Source of the DNA: Bovifimicola ammoniilytica
GTDB lineage: Bacteria; Bacillota; Clostridia; Lachnospirales; Lachnospiraceae
Reading direction: 5' to 3'
Assembly (NCBI RefSeq): GCF_025567085.1
Contig: NZ_JAOQJN010000004.1
Span: forward strand, 248,001 to 312,000
Length of the DNA: 64,000 bases
The position numbers and the translations under genes were made by a program. The notes below the pieces were generated by a model. The model was not told the origin of the DNA. It searched no databases and was given only the letters and a program-made list of their open reading frames with translations. Positions 8,798 through 18,356 of the stretch are shown here, one piece after another. Positions within the stretch are counted from its first letter, which is position 1; the number at the start of each line of letters is the position of its first letter.

Positions 8798-9403
8798 ATG
8801 ATAGCAATTATAGACTATGATGCAGGCAACCTGAAGAGTGTTGAAAAAGCACTTAAATTCATCGGCGAAGATGCAATAATCTCAAGAGACAAAGATGAGA
8901 TTTTAGAGGCTGACAAGGTTATTTTACCGGGAGTTGGAAGCTTCGGTGATGCAATGAGTAAATTAAAGAAATATGATTTGGTTAATACCATAAATGATGT
9001 AATAGATAAAAGGACACCTTTTCTTGGAATATGTTTAGGACTTCAGTTGTTATTTGAGAGAAGTGATGAATCTAAGGGAGTTTCAGGACTTGGAATACTT
9101 AAGGGTAACATTCTTAGAATACCTGATGCCCCTAATTTAAAGATTCCTCATATAGGCTGGAATTCATTACATCTTATGAATAATGGAAGATTGTTTAAGA
9201 ATATTGATGATGATGAATATGTTTATTTTGTACATTCATATTATCTTAAAGCAGCTGATACAAGTATTGTGAAAGCTGTTACTGAATATAGTACAATCTT
9301 AGATGTTTCAGTTGAAAAGGACAATATATTTGCATGCCAGTTCCACCCTGAAAAAAGTGGCGAAGTTGGTTTGAAGATACTTAAGAATTTTGCAGAGATT
9401 TAG
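8798..9403 (+). CDS. hisH: Imidazole glycerol phosphate synthase, glutaminase subunit
   Basis: 201 residues, the usual length. It is a class I glutamine amidotransferase with nucleophile Cys79 in LGICLGLQ and the His-x-Glu pair in CQFHPEKSG near the C-terminus. It releases ammonia from glutamine and channels it to HisF for imidazole ring closure in histidine synthesis. It lies 9 nt upstream of hisF, its partner subunit. The other his genes are not in the window. Confidence 0.96.
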   Translation: MIAIIDYDAGNLKSVEKALKFIGEDAIISRDKDEILEADKVILPGVGSFGDAMSKLKKYDLVNTINDVIDKRTPFLGICLGLQLLFERSDESKGVSGLGILKGNILRIPDAPNLKIPHIGWNSLHLMNNGRLFKNIDDDEYVYFVHSYYLKAADTSIVKAVTEYSTILDVSVEKDNIFACQFHPEKSGEVGLKILKNFAEI

Positions 9404-9412
9404 GAGGAAGAT

Positions 9413-10186
9413 ATGCATACAAAGAGAATTATTCCATGTTTAGATGTTAATAATAACAGAGTTGTCAAAGGAATTAATTTCGTTAATCTAAGGGATGCCG
9501 GAGATCCTGTCGAAGTAGCTGCTGCATATGATAAAGCCGGTGCAGATGAAGTAGTATTCCTTGATATAACGGCATCTTCTGATAATAGAGAAACAGTAGT
9601 TGATATGGTAAGAAAAGTAGCAGAAAAGGTATTTATTCCTTTTACTGTAGGTGGTGGTATCAGAACAGTTGATAATTTCAAAGAATTATTACGTGAGGGC
9701 GCTGATAAGATAGCTATTAATTCGGCAGCCATAAATACACCAAAGCTTATAAGTGATGCTGCAGATAAGTTCGGAAGTCAGTGTGTGGTAGTTGCAATTG
9801 ACGCAAAACGCAGAGCTGATGGAAGTGGCTGGAATATTTATAAAAATGGCGGCAGAATTGATACAGGTATTGATGCTGTTGAATGGGCTATGAAAGTTAA
9901 TAAATTAGGTGCCGGAGAAATCTTGCTTACAAGTATGGATTGTGATGGAACTAAAAACGGATATGACATAGAACTCACTAGAAGCATAGCAGAAAATGTT
10001 TCGATACCTGTCATAGCATCGGGTGGTGCTGGTACAAAAGAGCATTTTTATGAAGCACTTACTGATGGAAAAGCAGATGCAGCATTAGCAGCTTCATTAT
10101 TCCATTATAAAGAGCTTGAGATAATGGAATTAAAAAACTATTTATATGGTAAAGGAGTTCCTGTTAGATATGTCAGCAATAAGTAA
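9413..10186 (+). CDS. hisF: Imidazole glycerol phosphate synthase, cyclase subunit
   Basis: 257 residues forming a (beta/alpha)8 barrel. Catalytic Asp11 (CLDVNNNRVVKG) and Asp130 (VVAIDAKR) are present, as are the phosphate-binding loops GGGIRT and ASGGAG. It makes imidazole glycerol phosphate and AICAR from PRFAR and ammonia supplied by HisH. AGGAGG precedes the ATG. Its 3' end overlaps the start region of ung by 17 nt, which suggests translational coupling. Confidence 0.97.
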   Translation: MHTKRIIPCLDVNNNRVVKGINFVNLRDAGDPVEVAAAYDKAGADEVVFLDITASSDNRETVVDMVRKVAEKVFIPFTVGGGIRTVDNFKELLREGADKIAINSAAINTPKLISDAADKFGSQCVVVAIDAKRRADGSGWNIYKNGGRIDTGIDAVEWAMKVNKLGAGEILLTSMDCDGTKNGYDIELTRSIAENVSIPVIASGGAGTKEHFYEALTDGKADAALAASLFHYKELEIMELKNYLYGKGVPVRYVSNK

Positions 10187-10844
10187 TGATTGGTTAGAAC
10201 AGTTAAGGCCGGAATTTAGTAAGGCTTATTATAAAAAACTATTTGATAAAATTAAAGAGGAATATTCGAAATGTGCGGTATATCCTAATTCAGATGATAT
10301 ATTTAATGCATTTCATTTAACACCATATAATAAAGTAAAAGTAGTCATACTTGGTCAGGATCCATATCACGAACCGGGACAGGCACATGGTTTAAGCTTT
10401 TCAGTAAAACCAGGCATAGACATACCACCATCATTAGTAAATATATACAAAGAACTTCATAATGATGTAGGAACATATATTCCTAATAATGGATATCTTG
10501 TTAAATGGGCAGAACAGGGAGTATTATTGTTAAATACAATTCTTACAGTAAGAGCTCACGGAGCTATGTCACATAGCAGAATTGGCTGGGAAGAATTTAC
10601 GAATGCGGCAATTGAAGCACTTAATAAATCTGACAGACCACTCGTATTTATGTTATGGGGAAAGCCGGCACAGGCAAAAGAAGTGATGTTAACGAACAGT
10701 AATCATCTTATACTTAAAGCACCACACCCAAGTCCGCTATCAGCATATAGAGGTTTCTTTGGATGCAGACATTTTAGTAAGGCTAATGAATTCTTAACTG
10801 CTCATGGCGAAACACCAATCGACTGGCAGATTGAAAATATCTAA
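10170..10844 (+). CDS. ung: Uracil-DNA glycosylase, family 1
   Basis: 224 residues from the chosen start. The water-activating motif GQDPYHEPGQAHG and the DNA-intercalation motif HPSPLSAYRGFFGCRHF are intact, as is LLLNTILTVRAHGAMSH. It removes uracil from DNA in base-excision repair. A longer frame begins at 10146, but that ATG has no ribosome-binding site; AAAGGAG at 10151-10157 serves the ATG at 10170. It is coupled to hisF. Confidence 0.96.
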   Translation: MSAISNDWLEQLRPEFSKAYYKKLFDKIKEEYSKCAVYPNSDDIFNAFHLTPYNKVKVVILGQDPYHEPGQAHGLSFSVKPGIDIPPSLVNIYKELHNDVGTYIPNNGYLVKWAEQGVLLLNTILTVRAHGAMSHSRIGWEEFTNAAIEALNKSDRPLVFMLWGKPAQAKEVMLTNSNHLILKAPHPSPLSAYRGFFGCRHFSKANEFLTAHGETPIDWQIENI

Positions 10845-10892
10845 AAATTATTTGCACTTGTAATATTGATAATATGAAAAGGTTATAATATT

Positions 10893-11005
10893 AAAGAGCT
10901 ATAAACTTACATTTCTTTGTACCAACTACAAGGAGTTTGATTAGAATCCAATGATTTGAAGTTGCTACATATTTGATACATCCAATGTAGGTTTATAGCT
11001 CTTTT
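10893..11005. terminator. Long-armed bidirectional terminator between convergent genes
   Basis: Arms 10893-10913 and 10984-11005 (AAAGAGCTATAAAC mirrored by GTTTATAGCTCTTT, 21 bp with one G-U). The left arm starts with an A run and the right arm ends with a T run, so either strand could terminate. The loop of about 70 nt between the arms is unusually long. It lies between ung (+) and the activase gene (-). Confidence 0.75.
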
Positions 11006-11011
11006 GAAATT

Positions 11012-14000
11012 CTATTTCTTAGCTTTAAGATTCTTTTGTGCAGTTGCCAGCATAAGTTTAATTCTGTTCAACTGGTTAACTTCACTTGCACCTGGATCAT
11101 AGTCAACAGCTACAATATTTGATTCAGGATGCTGTCTTCTAAGTTCTTTAATTACACCTTTACCAACTATATGGTTAGGAAGGCAGGCAAATGGCTGGGC
11201 ACATACAATATTTGGAACACCACTATGTATTAATTCAAGCATTTCGCCTGTAAGGAACCAACCCTCACCAGTCTGGTTGCCGAGAGATGCAATATCCTTA
11301 GCCATATTTGCTATATCTTCTATATGTGATGGTGGTGTAAAATGCTTACTCTTCTTGAATTCTTCAACAGCAGGTTTACGAACGTGTTCTAATGCACTGA
11401 TTCCAAGATTAGTAAGTCTTGCGGTTGATTTCTTCATACCGAGATTCTCAACTTTGAAATTACAGTTGTAGAAGCTGTATAATAAGAAGTCTAATAAGTC
11501 AGGCATAACTGCTTCGGCGCCCTCTTTTTCTAACAGGTCAACTATATGGTTGTTAGCCATAGGGAGAAATTTAACTAAGATTTCGCCTACGACACCAACT
11601 CTAGGTTTAACTATATCTTCATGTATTGGAAGGTTATCGAAATCTTTTATGATTCCCTTTATATTCTTCTTAAATGTCGAATTATTAATACCAGGTTTTG
11701 CGAGGTCTGCATTACATTTATCTCTCCATTTTCTATGTAATTCATTAGCAGAACCAGGTTCAATTTCATATGGTCTCATTCTGTATAAGACTCTCATAAA
11801 TATATCGCCATATACAACAGCCTGAAGTGCTTTGAATAACAATTTAGGAGTTATCTTAAAGCCTTCATTATGCTCTAAGCCCTGAGCACTGATTGATACA
11901 ACAGGAATCTGAGCCATTCCGGCTTTCTCAAGAGCTCTTCTGATAAATCCTACATAGTTGCTGGCACGACAACCACCACCAGTCTGTGACATTACAACTG
12001 CTGTTTTATTAAGGTCATATTTGCCTGAAAGAAGTGCATCCATAATCTGTCCGACTACGATTAATGATGGATAGCAGGCATCATTGTTAACAAATTTAAG
12101 TCCGGTATCAACAGCTGTTCTGTTATCATTCTGGAGAACTACGATATTATAACCACAGGTTTTAAATGCAGTTTCAACTAATTCAAAATGAATAGGAGAC
12201 ATCTGTGGACAAAGAATTGTATAATTCTCTTTCATTTCTTTTGTGAATTCCACACGATTTATATTAGCAGGAACGATTGTTCGCTTTTCGTTTAATTTCT
12301 CTCTTACGCGGATAGCAGAGAGAAGTGAACGTATTCTGATTCTTGCAGCACCTAAGTTATTTACTTCATCGATTTTCAATACAGTATAAATTTTACCTGA
12401 TTTTGTTAAAATATCATTTACCTGGTCTGTTGTTACGGCATCAAGACCACAACCAAATGAGTTAAGCTGAATTAAATCAAGGTTATCCTGAGTCTTAACG
12501 AAGTTAGCGGCTCTATATAATCTTGAATGGTACATCCACTGGTCCATTACAATAAGTGGTCGTTCAACCTCAGCAAGATGAGATACAGAATCTTCTGTAA
12601 GTACGGCAATTCCATATGAATTAATTAATTCAGGAATACCATGGTTAATTTCAGGGTCAATATGGTAAGGTCTGCCTGCTAATACAATGCCTCGCTTATT
12701 ATTGTCTTTCATATATTTAAGAACTTCTTCACCCTTACGTTCAATGTCAGCACGTACATTTTCTAATTCAGCCCAGCCTGCGTTAACGGCCACAGTTACT
12801 TCATTAGCAGGTATATTAAGTTCATTTTTGAAAACCTTAACTAATTGTTTTGATAATACATCTTTATTAGTCATTGCCATAAATGGATTCATAAATTTAA
12901 CTTCTTTATTAACGATTTCTTCAACGTTATTTTTGATGTTTTCAGCATAAGAAGTTACAATAGGGCAATTGTAGTGGTTATTAGCATCAGGTGTCTCATT
13001 TCTCTCATATGGTATACAAGGATAGAAGATGAAATCAACACCATGTCGTATAAGCCATGTTACATGTCCATGTGCTAATTTGGCAGGATAACATTCAGAT
13101 TCACTTGGAATTGATTCGATACCTAATTCATAAATCTTTCTGTTTGAGCTAGGTGATAATACGACCTGATATCCTAATTTCTTAAAGAAAACAGCCCAGA
13201 AAGGATAGTTTTCATACATATTTAAGACTCTTGGTATACCGACGGTTCCTCTTGGAGCTTCATCTGATGTAAGTGATTCATAATTAAATATCTTATTAAG
13301 TTTATATTCGAAGAGGTTAGGAATATTTTCTTTGTTTTTCTGTTTGCCTATACCACGTTCACATCTGTTACCTGTTATAAACTGTCGTCCACCTGTGAAT
13401 TTATTAATTGTAAGGAGACAACTGTTAGTACATCCTTTACAACGAGCCATAGAAGTAGAGTATTCTAATGAATTAATCTTATTGATTGATAACATTGTAG
13501 TTTCTTTAGATTCATCATATCTTTCGCGGGCAACCAAAGCAGCACCGAAAGCACCCATAATACCTGCAATGTCAGGCCTTACGGCATTACAGCCTGAAAT
13601 CTTTTCAAAACTTCTAAGGACGGCATCATTATAGAATGTACCACCCTGAACTACGACTTTACTTCCTAAATCCTTAGGATCAGTAATTTTAATAACTTTG
13701 TAAAGAGCATTCTTTATAACTGAATATGCAAGACCGGCAGAGATATCTGAAACTTCAGAACCTTCTTTCTGTGCCTGTTTAACATTGGAATTCATAAATA
13801 CTGTACATCTTGTACCTAAGTCAACTGGGTTCTTTGCAAATAACGCCTCTTTTGCAAAGTCAATTACACTGTAATTAAGAGATTTTGCAAATGTTTCAAT
13901 GAATGAACCACAACCTGAAGAACAAGCTTCGTTAAGCTGAACACTGTCAACTGTCTTATTCTTGATTCTGATACATTTCATATCCTGTCCACCGATATCT

Positions 14001-15253
14001 AATATACAGTCAACATCTGGTTCAAAGAATGATGCGGCATAGAAGTGGGAAACAGTTTCAACTTCGCCCTCATCAAGCATAAGTGCAGCTTTAATCAATG
14101 CTTCACCATAACCTGTTGAACAGGAATATACGATTTTAGCACTATCAGGAATAATACTGTAGATTTCCTTAATTGCCTTAATAGTTGTCGCAAGCGGACT
14201 TCCATTGTTATTACTGTAAAATGAATACAATAAAGTTCCGTCCTCGCCGACTAAGGCAACTTTAGTTGTAGTTGAACCTGCATCGACACCTAAGAAGCAG
14301 TCACCTTCATAGTCTTTAAGGTCCATAGATGCAACTTTATGTTCATTATGACGTTTTACAAATTCATCATATTCTTCCTGGGAAGCAAAAAGAGGATCCA
14401 TACGTTTGATTTCGAATTCCATCTTAATGCCGTTAGATAGTTTCTCAATCATTTCGGTAAGTGAAACGGACATATTCTCTTTATAATTTAATGCAGCACC
14501 TGTTGCAGCAAATAGATGCGAATGTTCAGGTGCAATAATGTGTTCATCTGTAAGATTCAATGTTCTTATAAATGCAGCACGAAGCTCTGATAAGAAGTGA
14601 AGAGGACCACCAAGAAATGCAACATTTCCTCTAATTGGTTTACCACATGCAAGACCACTGATTGTCTGGTTAACAACAGCCTGGAATATTGATGCTGATA
14701 AATCTTCCTTTGTAGCACCTTCATTTATAAGAGGCTGGATATCAGTCTTTGCAAATACACCACAACGTGCAGCAATAGGATAAATTGCTTTATAATCCTT
14801 GGCATATTCATTTAATCCCGTAGCATCAGTCTGTAATAATGATGCCATCTGATCAATGAATGAACCTGTTCCACCGGCACATATACCATTCATTCTCTGC
14901 TCAACACCACCAGTGAAATAGATGATTTTAGCATCTTCTCCACCGAGCTCAATAGCTACATCTGTCTGTGGAGCATAGTCATTTAAGGCTGTAGAAACAG
15001 CTACAACTTCCTGTACAAATGGAATATTAAGGTGTTTTGAAAGTGTAAGTCCACCAGAACCTGTAATCATTGGATGCACTTCTATTTCGCCAGTAATTTC
15101 TTTGCATTTCGAAAGTAATTTAGCAAGTGTGTCCTGAATGTTTGCAAAATGTCTCTCATAATCAGAGAAGATAATTTCGTTTTTAGAATTAAGTACGGCA
15201 ATTTTGACAGTAGTAGAGCCAATGTCGATACCTAAAGAATATAATTCGCTCAT
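11012..15253 (-). CDS. Giant acyl-CoA dehydratase activase-related protein (duplicated BadF/BcrA ATPase + DUF2229 + HgdB-like)
   Basis: 1413 residues. There are two ASKHA-fold ATPase repeats: the first (about 1-265) has LGIDIGSTTVK and GICAGGTGSFIDQMA; the second (about 318-580) has LGVDAGSTTTKVAL, CILDIGGQDMK and NEACSSGCGSFIETFA. A DUF2229-like region (about 650-870; GIPRVLNMYENYPFW, SESECYPAKLAHGH) and a 2-hydroxyacyl-CoA dehydratase-like region follow. Small homologues (HgdC) use ATP to inject an electron into 2-hydroxyacyl-CoA dehydratases; the role of these giant fusions is not settled. A longer frame starts at 15265, but GAGGTG lies inside it and points to the ATG at 15253. It is monocistronic. 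Confidence 0.85.
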   Translation of the reverse strand: MSELYSLGIDIGSTTVKIAVLNSKNEIIFSDYERHFANIQDTLAKLLSKCKEITGEIEVHPMITGSGGLTLSKHLNIPFVQEVVAVSTALNDYAPQTDVAIELGGEDAKIIYFTGGVEQRMNGICAGGTGSFIDQMASLLQTDATGLNEYAKDYKAIYPIAARCGVFAKTDIQPLINEGATKEDLSASIFQAVVNQTISGLACGKPIRGNVAFLGGPLHFLSELRAAFIRTLNLTDEHIIAPEHSHLFAATGAALNYKENMSVSLTEMIEKLSNGIKMEFEIKRMDPLFASQEEYDEFVKRHNEHKVASMDLKDYEGDCFLGVDAGSTTTKVALVGEDGTLLYSFYSNNNGSPLATTIKAIKEIYSIIPDSAKIVYSCSTGYGEALIKAALMLDEGEVETVSHFYAASFFEPDVDCILDIGGQDMKCIRIKNKTVDSVQLNEACSSGCGSFIETFAKSLNYSVIDFAKEALFAKNPVDLGTRCTVFMNSNVKQAQKEGSEVSDISAGLAYSVIKNALYKVIKITDPKDLGSKVVVQGGTFYNDAVLRSFEKISGCNAVRPDIAGIMGAFGAALVARERYDESKETTMLSINKINSLEYSTSMARCKGCTNSCLLTINKFTGGRQFITGNRCERGIGKQKNKENIPNLFEYKLNKIFNYESLTSDEAPRGTVGIPRVLNMYENYPFWAVFFKKLGYQVVLSPSSNRKIYELGIESIPSESECYPAKLAHGHVTWLIRHGVDFIFYPCIPYERNETPDANNHYNCPIVTSYAENIKNNVEEIVNKEVKFMNPFMAMTNKDVLSKQLVKVFKNELNIPANEVTVAVNAGWAELENVRADIERKGEEVLKYMKDNNKRGIVLAGRPYHIDPEINHGIPELINSYGIAVLTEDSVSHLAEVERPLIVMDQWMYHSRLYRAANFVKTQDNLDLIQLNSFGCGLDAVTTDQVNDILTKSGKIYTVLKIDEVNNLGAARIRIRSLLSAIRVREKLNEKRTIVPANINRVEFTKEMKENYTILCPQMSPIHFELVETAFKTCGYNIVVLQNDNRTAVDTGLKFVNNDACYPSLIVVGQIMDALLSGKYDLNKTAVVMSQTGGGCRASNYVGFIRRALEKAGMAQIPVVSISAQGLEHNEGFKITPKLLFKALQAVVYGDIFMRVLYRMRPYEIEPGSANELHRKWRDKCNADLAKPGINNSTFKKNIKGIIKDFDNLPIHEDIVKPRVGVVGEILVKFLPMANNHIVDLLEKEGAEAVMPDLLDFLLYSFYNCNFKVENLGMKKSTARLTNLGISALEHVRKPAVEEFKKSKHFTPPSHIEDIANMAKDIASLGNQTGEGWFLTGEMLELIHSGVPNIVCAQPFACLPNHIVGKGVIKELRRQHPESNIVAVDYDPGASEVNQLNRIKLMLATAQKNLKAKK

Positions 15254-15265
15254 AAAGCACCTCAT

Positions 15266-15603
15266 TTATTTTCATTTCGATTATAATCACATAATAATTC
15301 TAAAATTATTATTTAACGGTCTGGTTATGTATATTTATGGATAAATGCGTTAAAGATAAAATTTATCTATAAGGAAAAATAAAAATTGTTTCCTATTAAA
15401 ATATGCATTAACTAGCCTGAAAAATTATAAACTATATTTCTACAAATTTCAACTAAAAACATTATAAATAAATCAGGTATTAAATATAAAAATAATTGAA
15501 AGAAAATCCATATATACAGTATATAGCGGAAACTCAAAATATTTGACAAATAATTATTATATAACTATAATAGTTGATTATAGTGTGAAAAGGAGATTGT
15601 GAC
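15266..15603. promoter_or_regulatory. Divergent promoter region (gene-free, 338 bp)
   Basis: For the minus-strand activase there is a possible -10 (TATAAT read on the minus strand, 15280-15285) with no good -35. For the plus-strand rhomboid-like gene there is an ideal promoter at 15543-15571 (separate entry). The centre (15300-15540) is very AT-rich and I see no gene, strong hairpin or repeat in it. Confidence 0.6.
15543..15571 (+). promoter_or_regulatory. Consensus sigma-A promoter
   Basis: TTGACA (15543-15548), a 17-bp spacer, TATAAT (15566-15571): a full match to both hexamers. It lies 32 bp upstream of the TTG start at 15604. Confidence 0.9.
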
Positions 15604-16494
15604 TTGAAATTTTTTGATAAATTAGAACGAAAATATGGAAAATATGCTATCAGAAATCTAATGAAATATATTATTGTTCTGTACATTATCGGTTGGGCAA
15701 TAGAGATAATCAATCAGGATTTCTATAATGACATCTTAGCCTTGAATATTGGAGATGTGCTGCATGGAGAAGTCTGGAGACTTGTAACATTTATAATTAT
15801 GCCGCCGCAGGACACATCATATTTATTTATGATTTTCTCACTCTATCTGTATTATGTACTTGGCACTAATTTAGAGAGAGTATGGGGTGCGTTTAAGTTT
15901 AATGTATATTTTTTTATGGGAGTAATATTCCATATAATTGCGGCATTTATAATTTATTTTATCTGGGGCATTTCCTGGCCACTTACAACTTATTATCTTA
16001 ATATGTCGCTTTTCTTTGCATTTGCAAGTGTTTATCCGGATATGGAGCTTTTATTGTTCTTCATACTTCCGATAAAGATAAAGTGGTTAGCAATAATAGA
16101 TGGTGTATACTTTGGAGCAACCATATTCTTTGGTTTCTTTATTAAATATTTACCAGCGACAACACAGCTTAGCTTATTGAAAGTATTGCTTAACCTTGGA
16201 ATAGTACCGTTACCACAGATTGCAGTGGCGGCACTCGTATCTCTTTTGAACTTCGTGGTATTCTTTTTTATGACAAGAAATTACAAGCGCGTATCGCCTA
16301 AAGAGATTCATAGAAGAAATTCATATCGTAAACAGGTCGTACATTCAAGGTCACAGGCATCTGTTCACAAATGCGATATTTGTGGAAGAACAAGTACTGA
16401 TTATCCTGAATTATCATTCAGATATTGCTCAAAATGTGCAGGTAATCATGAATATTGTCAGGACCATCTGTTTACACATGAACATATAAAGTAG
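15604..16494 (+). CDS. Rhomboid-fold membrane protein with C-terminal zinc-binding tail, probably non-catalytic
   Basis: 296 residues. About six hydrophobic segments occupy 18-228 in a rhomboid-like order, including WRLVTF and YYVLGTNLERVWG (compare the family's lenRWG-type loop). The GxSG serine motif is replaced by Asn133-Met134-Ser135 (YLNMSLFFAFA), and no catalytic His-containing helix is evident, so proteolysis is doubtful. The C-terminal about 40 residues hold CDICG, YCSKC, then Cys/His (EYCQDHLFTHEH), a treble-clef-like metal site. The start is TTG (15604) with AGGAG 8 nt upstream. lysA follows after 32 nt. Confidence 0.75.
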   Translation: MKFFDKLERKYGKYAIRNLMKYIIVLYIIGWAIEIINQDFYNDILALNIGDVLHGEVWRLVTFIIMPPQDTSYLFMIFSLYLYYVLGTNLERVWGAFKFNVYFFMGVIFHIIAAFIIYFIWGISWPLTTYYLNMSLFFAFASVYPDMELLLFFILPIKIKWLAIIDGVYFGATIFFGFFIKYLPATTQLSLLKVLLNLGIVPLPQIAVAALVSLLNFVVFFFMTRNYKRVSPKEIHRRNSYRKQVVHSRSQASVHKCDICGRTSTDYPELSFRYCSKCAGNHEYCQDHLFTHEHIK

Positions 16495-16526
16495 CAGATA
16501 AATAATAGCAGAATGGAGAAAAAAAT

Positions 16527-17780
16527 ATGGAAAAGAAACCTTTTGTAACACTTGAACAGCTTAAAGAAATCGATAAGACATACAAGACACCTTATCATTT
16601 ATACGACGAAAAAGGTATAAGAGAAAATGCACTTCGTTTGAAAGATGCTTTTTCTTGGAATAAAGGATTTAGAGAATATTTCGCAGTTAAGGCGACTCCT
16701 AATCCATATATTATCAAAATATTACAGGAATGTGGTTGCGGTGTTGACTGTTCATCACTTACAGAACTTATGATGTCTGAAAAATTAGGCTTCAGAGGTA
16801 ATGATATAATGTTTTCATCAAATGATACACCTGCTGAAGAATTTGCGCTTGCAAGAAAATTAGATGCACAGATTAACCTTGATGATATAACACATATTGA
16901 TTTCTTAAATAATATATGTGGTATACCTGAAACAATCTGCTGTAGATTTAATCCGGGTGGAGTATTTAAGATAAGTACATCAATTATGGATAATCCGGGC
17001 GATGCAAAATACGGCTTTACAAAACCACAGATAATAGAGGGATATAAGAGATTAAAAGAAATGGGTGCCAAGAGATTCGGTATTCATTCATTCCTTGCAA
17101 GTAACACTGTAACGAATGAATATTATCCAACACTTGCGAAAATCTTATTTGAGACAGTAGTAGAAATTAAGGAGAAAACAGGTGTACAGATTTCGTTTGT
17201 TAATTTATCAGGCGGCGTTGGTATACCATATACACCAGACCAGGAACCAAATGACATTTATAAAATATCTGAGGGCGTAAAGAAAGCATATGATGAAATT
17301 TTAGTTCCTGCAGGTATAGATGTAGCTATTTATACAGAATTAGGAAGATATATGTTAGGACCTTATGGTTGCCTTGTTACAAAAGCAATTCATGAGAAAC
17401 ATACGCATAAAGAATATATTGGTGTAGATGCTTGTGCTGTTAACCTTATGAGACCTGCAATGTATGGAGCATATCATCATATTACTGTAATGGGCAAAGA
17501 GAATGAGCCTTGCGACCACAAATATGATATCACAGGTTCGCTTTGTGAAAACAATGATAAATTTGCAATTGATAGAATGTTACCAAAGATTGATATGGGC
17601 GATTTCCTTGTTATTCATGATACAGGTGCTCATGGTTTTGCAATGGGATATAATTACAATGGTAAATTAAAATCAGCAGAATTATTACTTAAGGAAGACG
17701 GAAGCGTTCAGATGATAAGACGTGCTGAAACACCAAAGGATTACTTTGCAACATTTGATTTTTCGGATATTTTAAAGTAA
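16527..17780 (+). CDS. lysA: Diaminopimelate decarboxylase
   Basis: 417 residues, a fold-III PLP decarboxylase. It has the PLP-binding Lys in YFAVKATPNP, the glycine loop LSGGVGIPY, the phosphate-binding ELGRYMLGPYG and a C-terminal Cys in GSLCENNDKF, followed by GDFLVIHDTGAHGFAMGYNYNG as in the DAP decarboxylase group. It converts meso-diaminopimelate to lysine. Related ornithine or carboxynorspermidine decarboxylases share the fold, so the substrate is inferred. The ribosome-binding site is of the AATGGAGA type. Confidence 0.88.
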   Translation: MEKKPFVTLEQLKEIDKTYKTPYHLYDEKGIRENALRLKDAFSWNKGFREYFAVKATPNPYIIKILQECGCGVDCSSLTELMMSEKLGFRGNDIMFSSNDTPAEEFALARKLDAQINLDDITHIDFLNNICGIPETICCRFNPGGVFKISTSIMDNPGDAKYGFTKPQIIEGYKRLKEMGAKRFGIHSFLASNTVTNEYYPTLAKILFETVVEIKEKTGVQISFVNLSGGVGIPYTPDQEPNDIYKISEGVKKAYDEILVPAGIDVAIYTELGRYMLGPYGCLVTKAIHEKHTHKEYIGVDACAVNLMRPAMYGAYHHITVMGKENEPCDHKYDITGSLCENNDKFAIDRMLPKIDMGDFLVIHDTGAHGFAMGYNYNGKLKSAELLLKEDGSVQMIRRAETPKDYFATFDFSDILK

Positions 17781-17827
17781 GTTGTAAATGATTTTAGTCT
17801 TATAATTTTATGAATGTTCACTAAATA

Positions 17828-17931
17828 TTCATTTAAGTTGAGATGTCCGTCTATGACACACGCGTTCATATTAATTTATCTAGTACGTGTAAATCAAGTG
17901 TGTGGCATAGACGTAACATCACTTTAAGTAT
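17828..17931. repeat. Long-palindrome family, copy C (short core)
   Basis: Arms 17832-17861 and 17898-17929 pair through CGTCTATGACACAC / GTGTGTGGCATAGACG, GATGT / ACATC and TTTAAG / CTTTAA. The core matches the apical part of the larger copies at 33264-33648 and 59903-60413 (shared GTCCGTCTATGACA- and GGCATAGACG-like blocks, and a TTCAC...CATTTAAGTTGAG flank). It lies between convergent lysA (+) and rpmB (-). The right flank runs into an assembly gap, so the copy may be longer than seen. Confidence 0.7.
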
Positions 17932-18060
17932 CATATATGCTATGAATACCGATAATTTAAAGAGTCGAAAATATAGTAGGGTAGATATTTATGGAATATA
18001 AATAAATATTGCTAAATAATATAAAAGCAGTAAAGAATACAGAGACATATATTTTTAATT

Positions 18061-18348
18061 NNNNNNNNNNNNNNNNNNNNNNNNNNNNNNNNNNNNNNNN
18101 NNNNNNNNNNNNNNNNNNNNNNNNNNNNNNNNNNNNNNNNNNNNNNNNNNNNNNNNNNNNNNNNNNNNNNNNNNNNNNNNNNNNNNNNNNNNNNNNNNNN
18201 NNNNNNNNNNNNNNNNNNNNNNNNNNNNNNNNNNNNNNNNNNNNNNNNNNNNNNNNNNNNNNNNNNNNNNNNNNNNNNNNNNNNNNNNNNNNNNNNNNNN
18301 NNNNNNNNNNNNNNNNNNNNNNNNNNNNNNNNNNNNNNNNNNNNNNNN
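18061..18348. other. Assembly gap (288 N)
   Basis: A run of N. The open frames that appear to cross it are meaningless. The 17932-18060 stretch before it is AT-rich and shows no gene. The gap lies 130 bp from palindrome copy C and just beyond the rpmB stop. Confidence 0.99.
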
Positions 18349-18356
18349 TCAAATAA

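Noticed and set aside
12687..12950. Plus-strand frames opposite the giant activase gene
   Set aside because: Codon pattern and motifs are entirely on the minus strand; plus-strand frames lack start signals.
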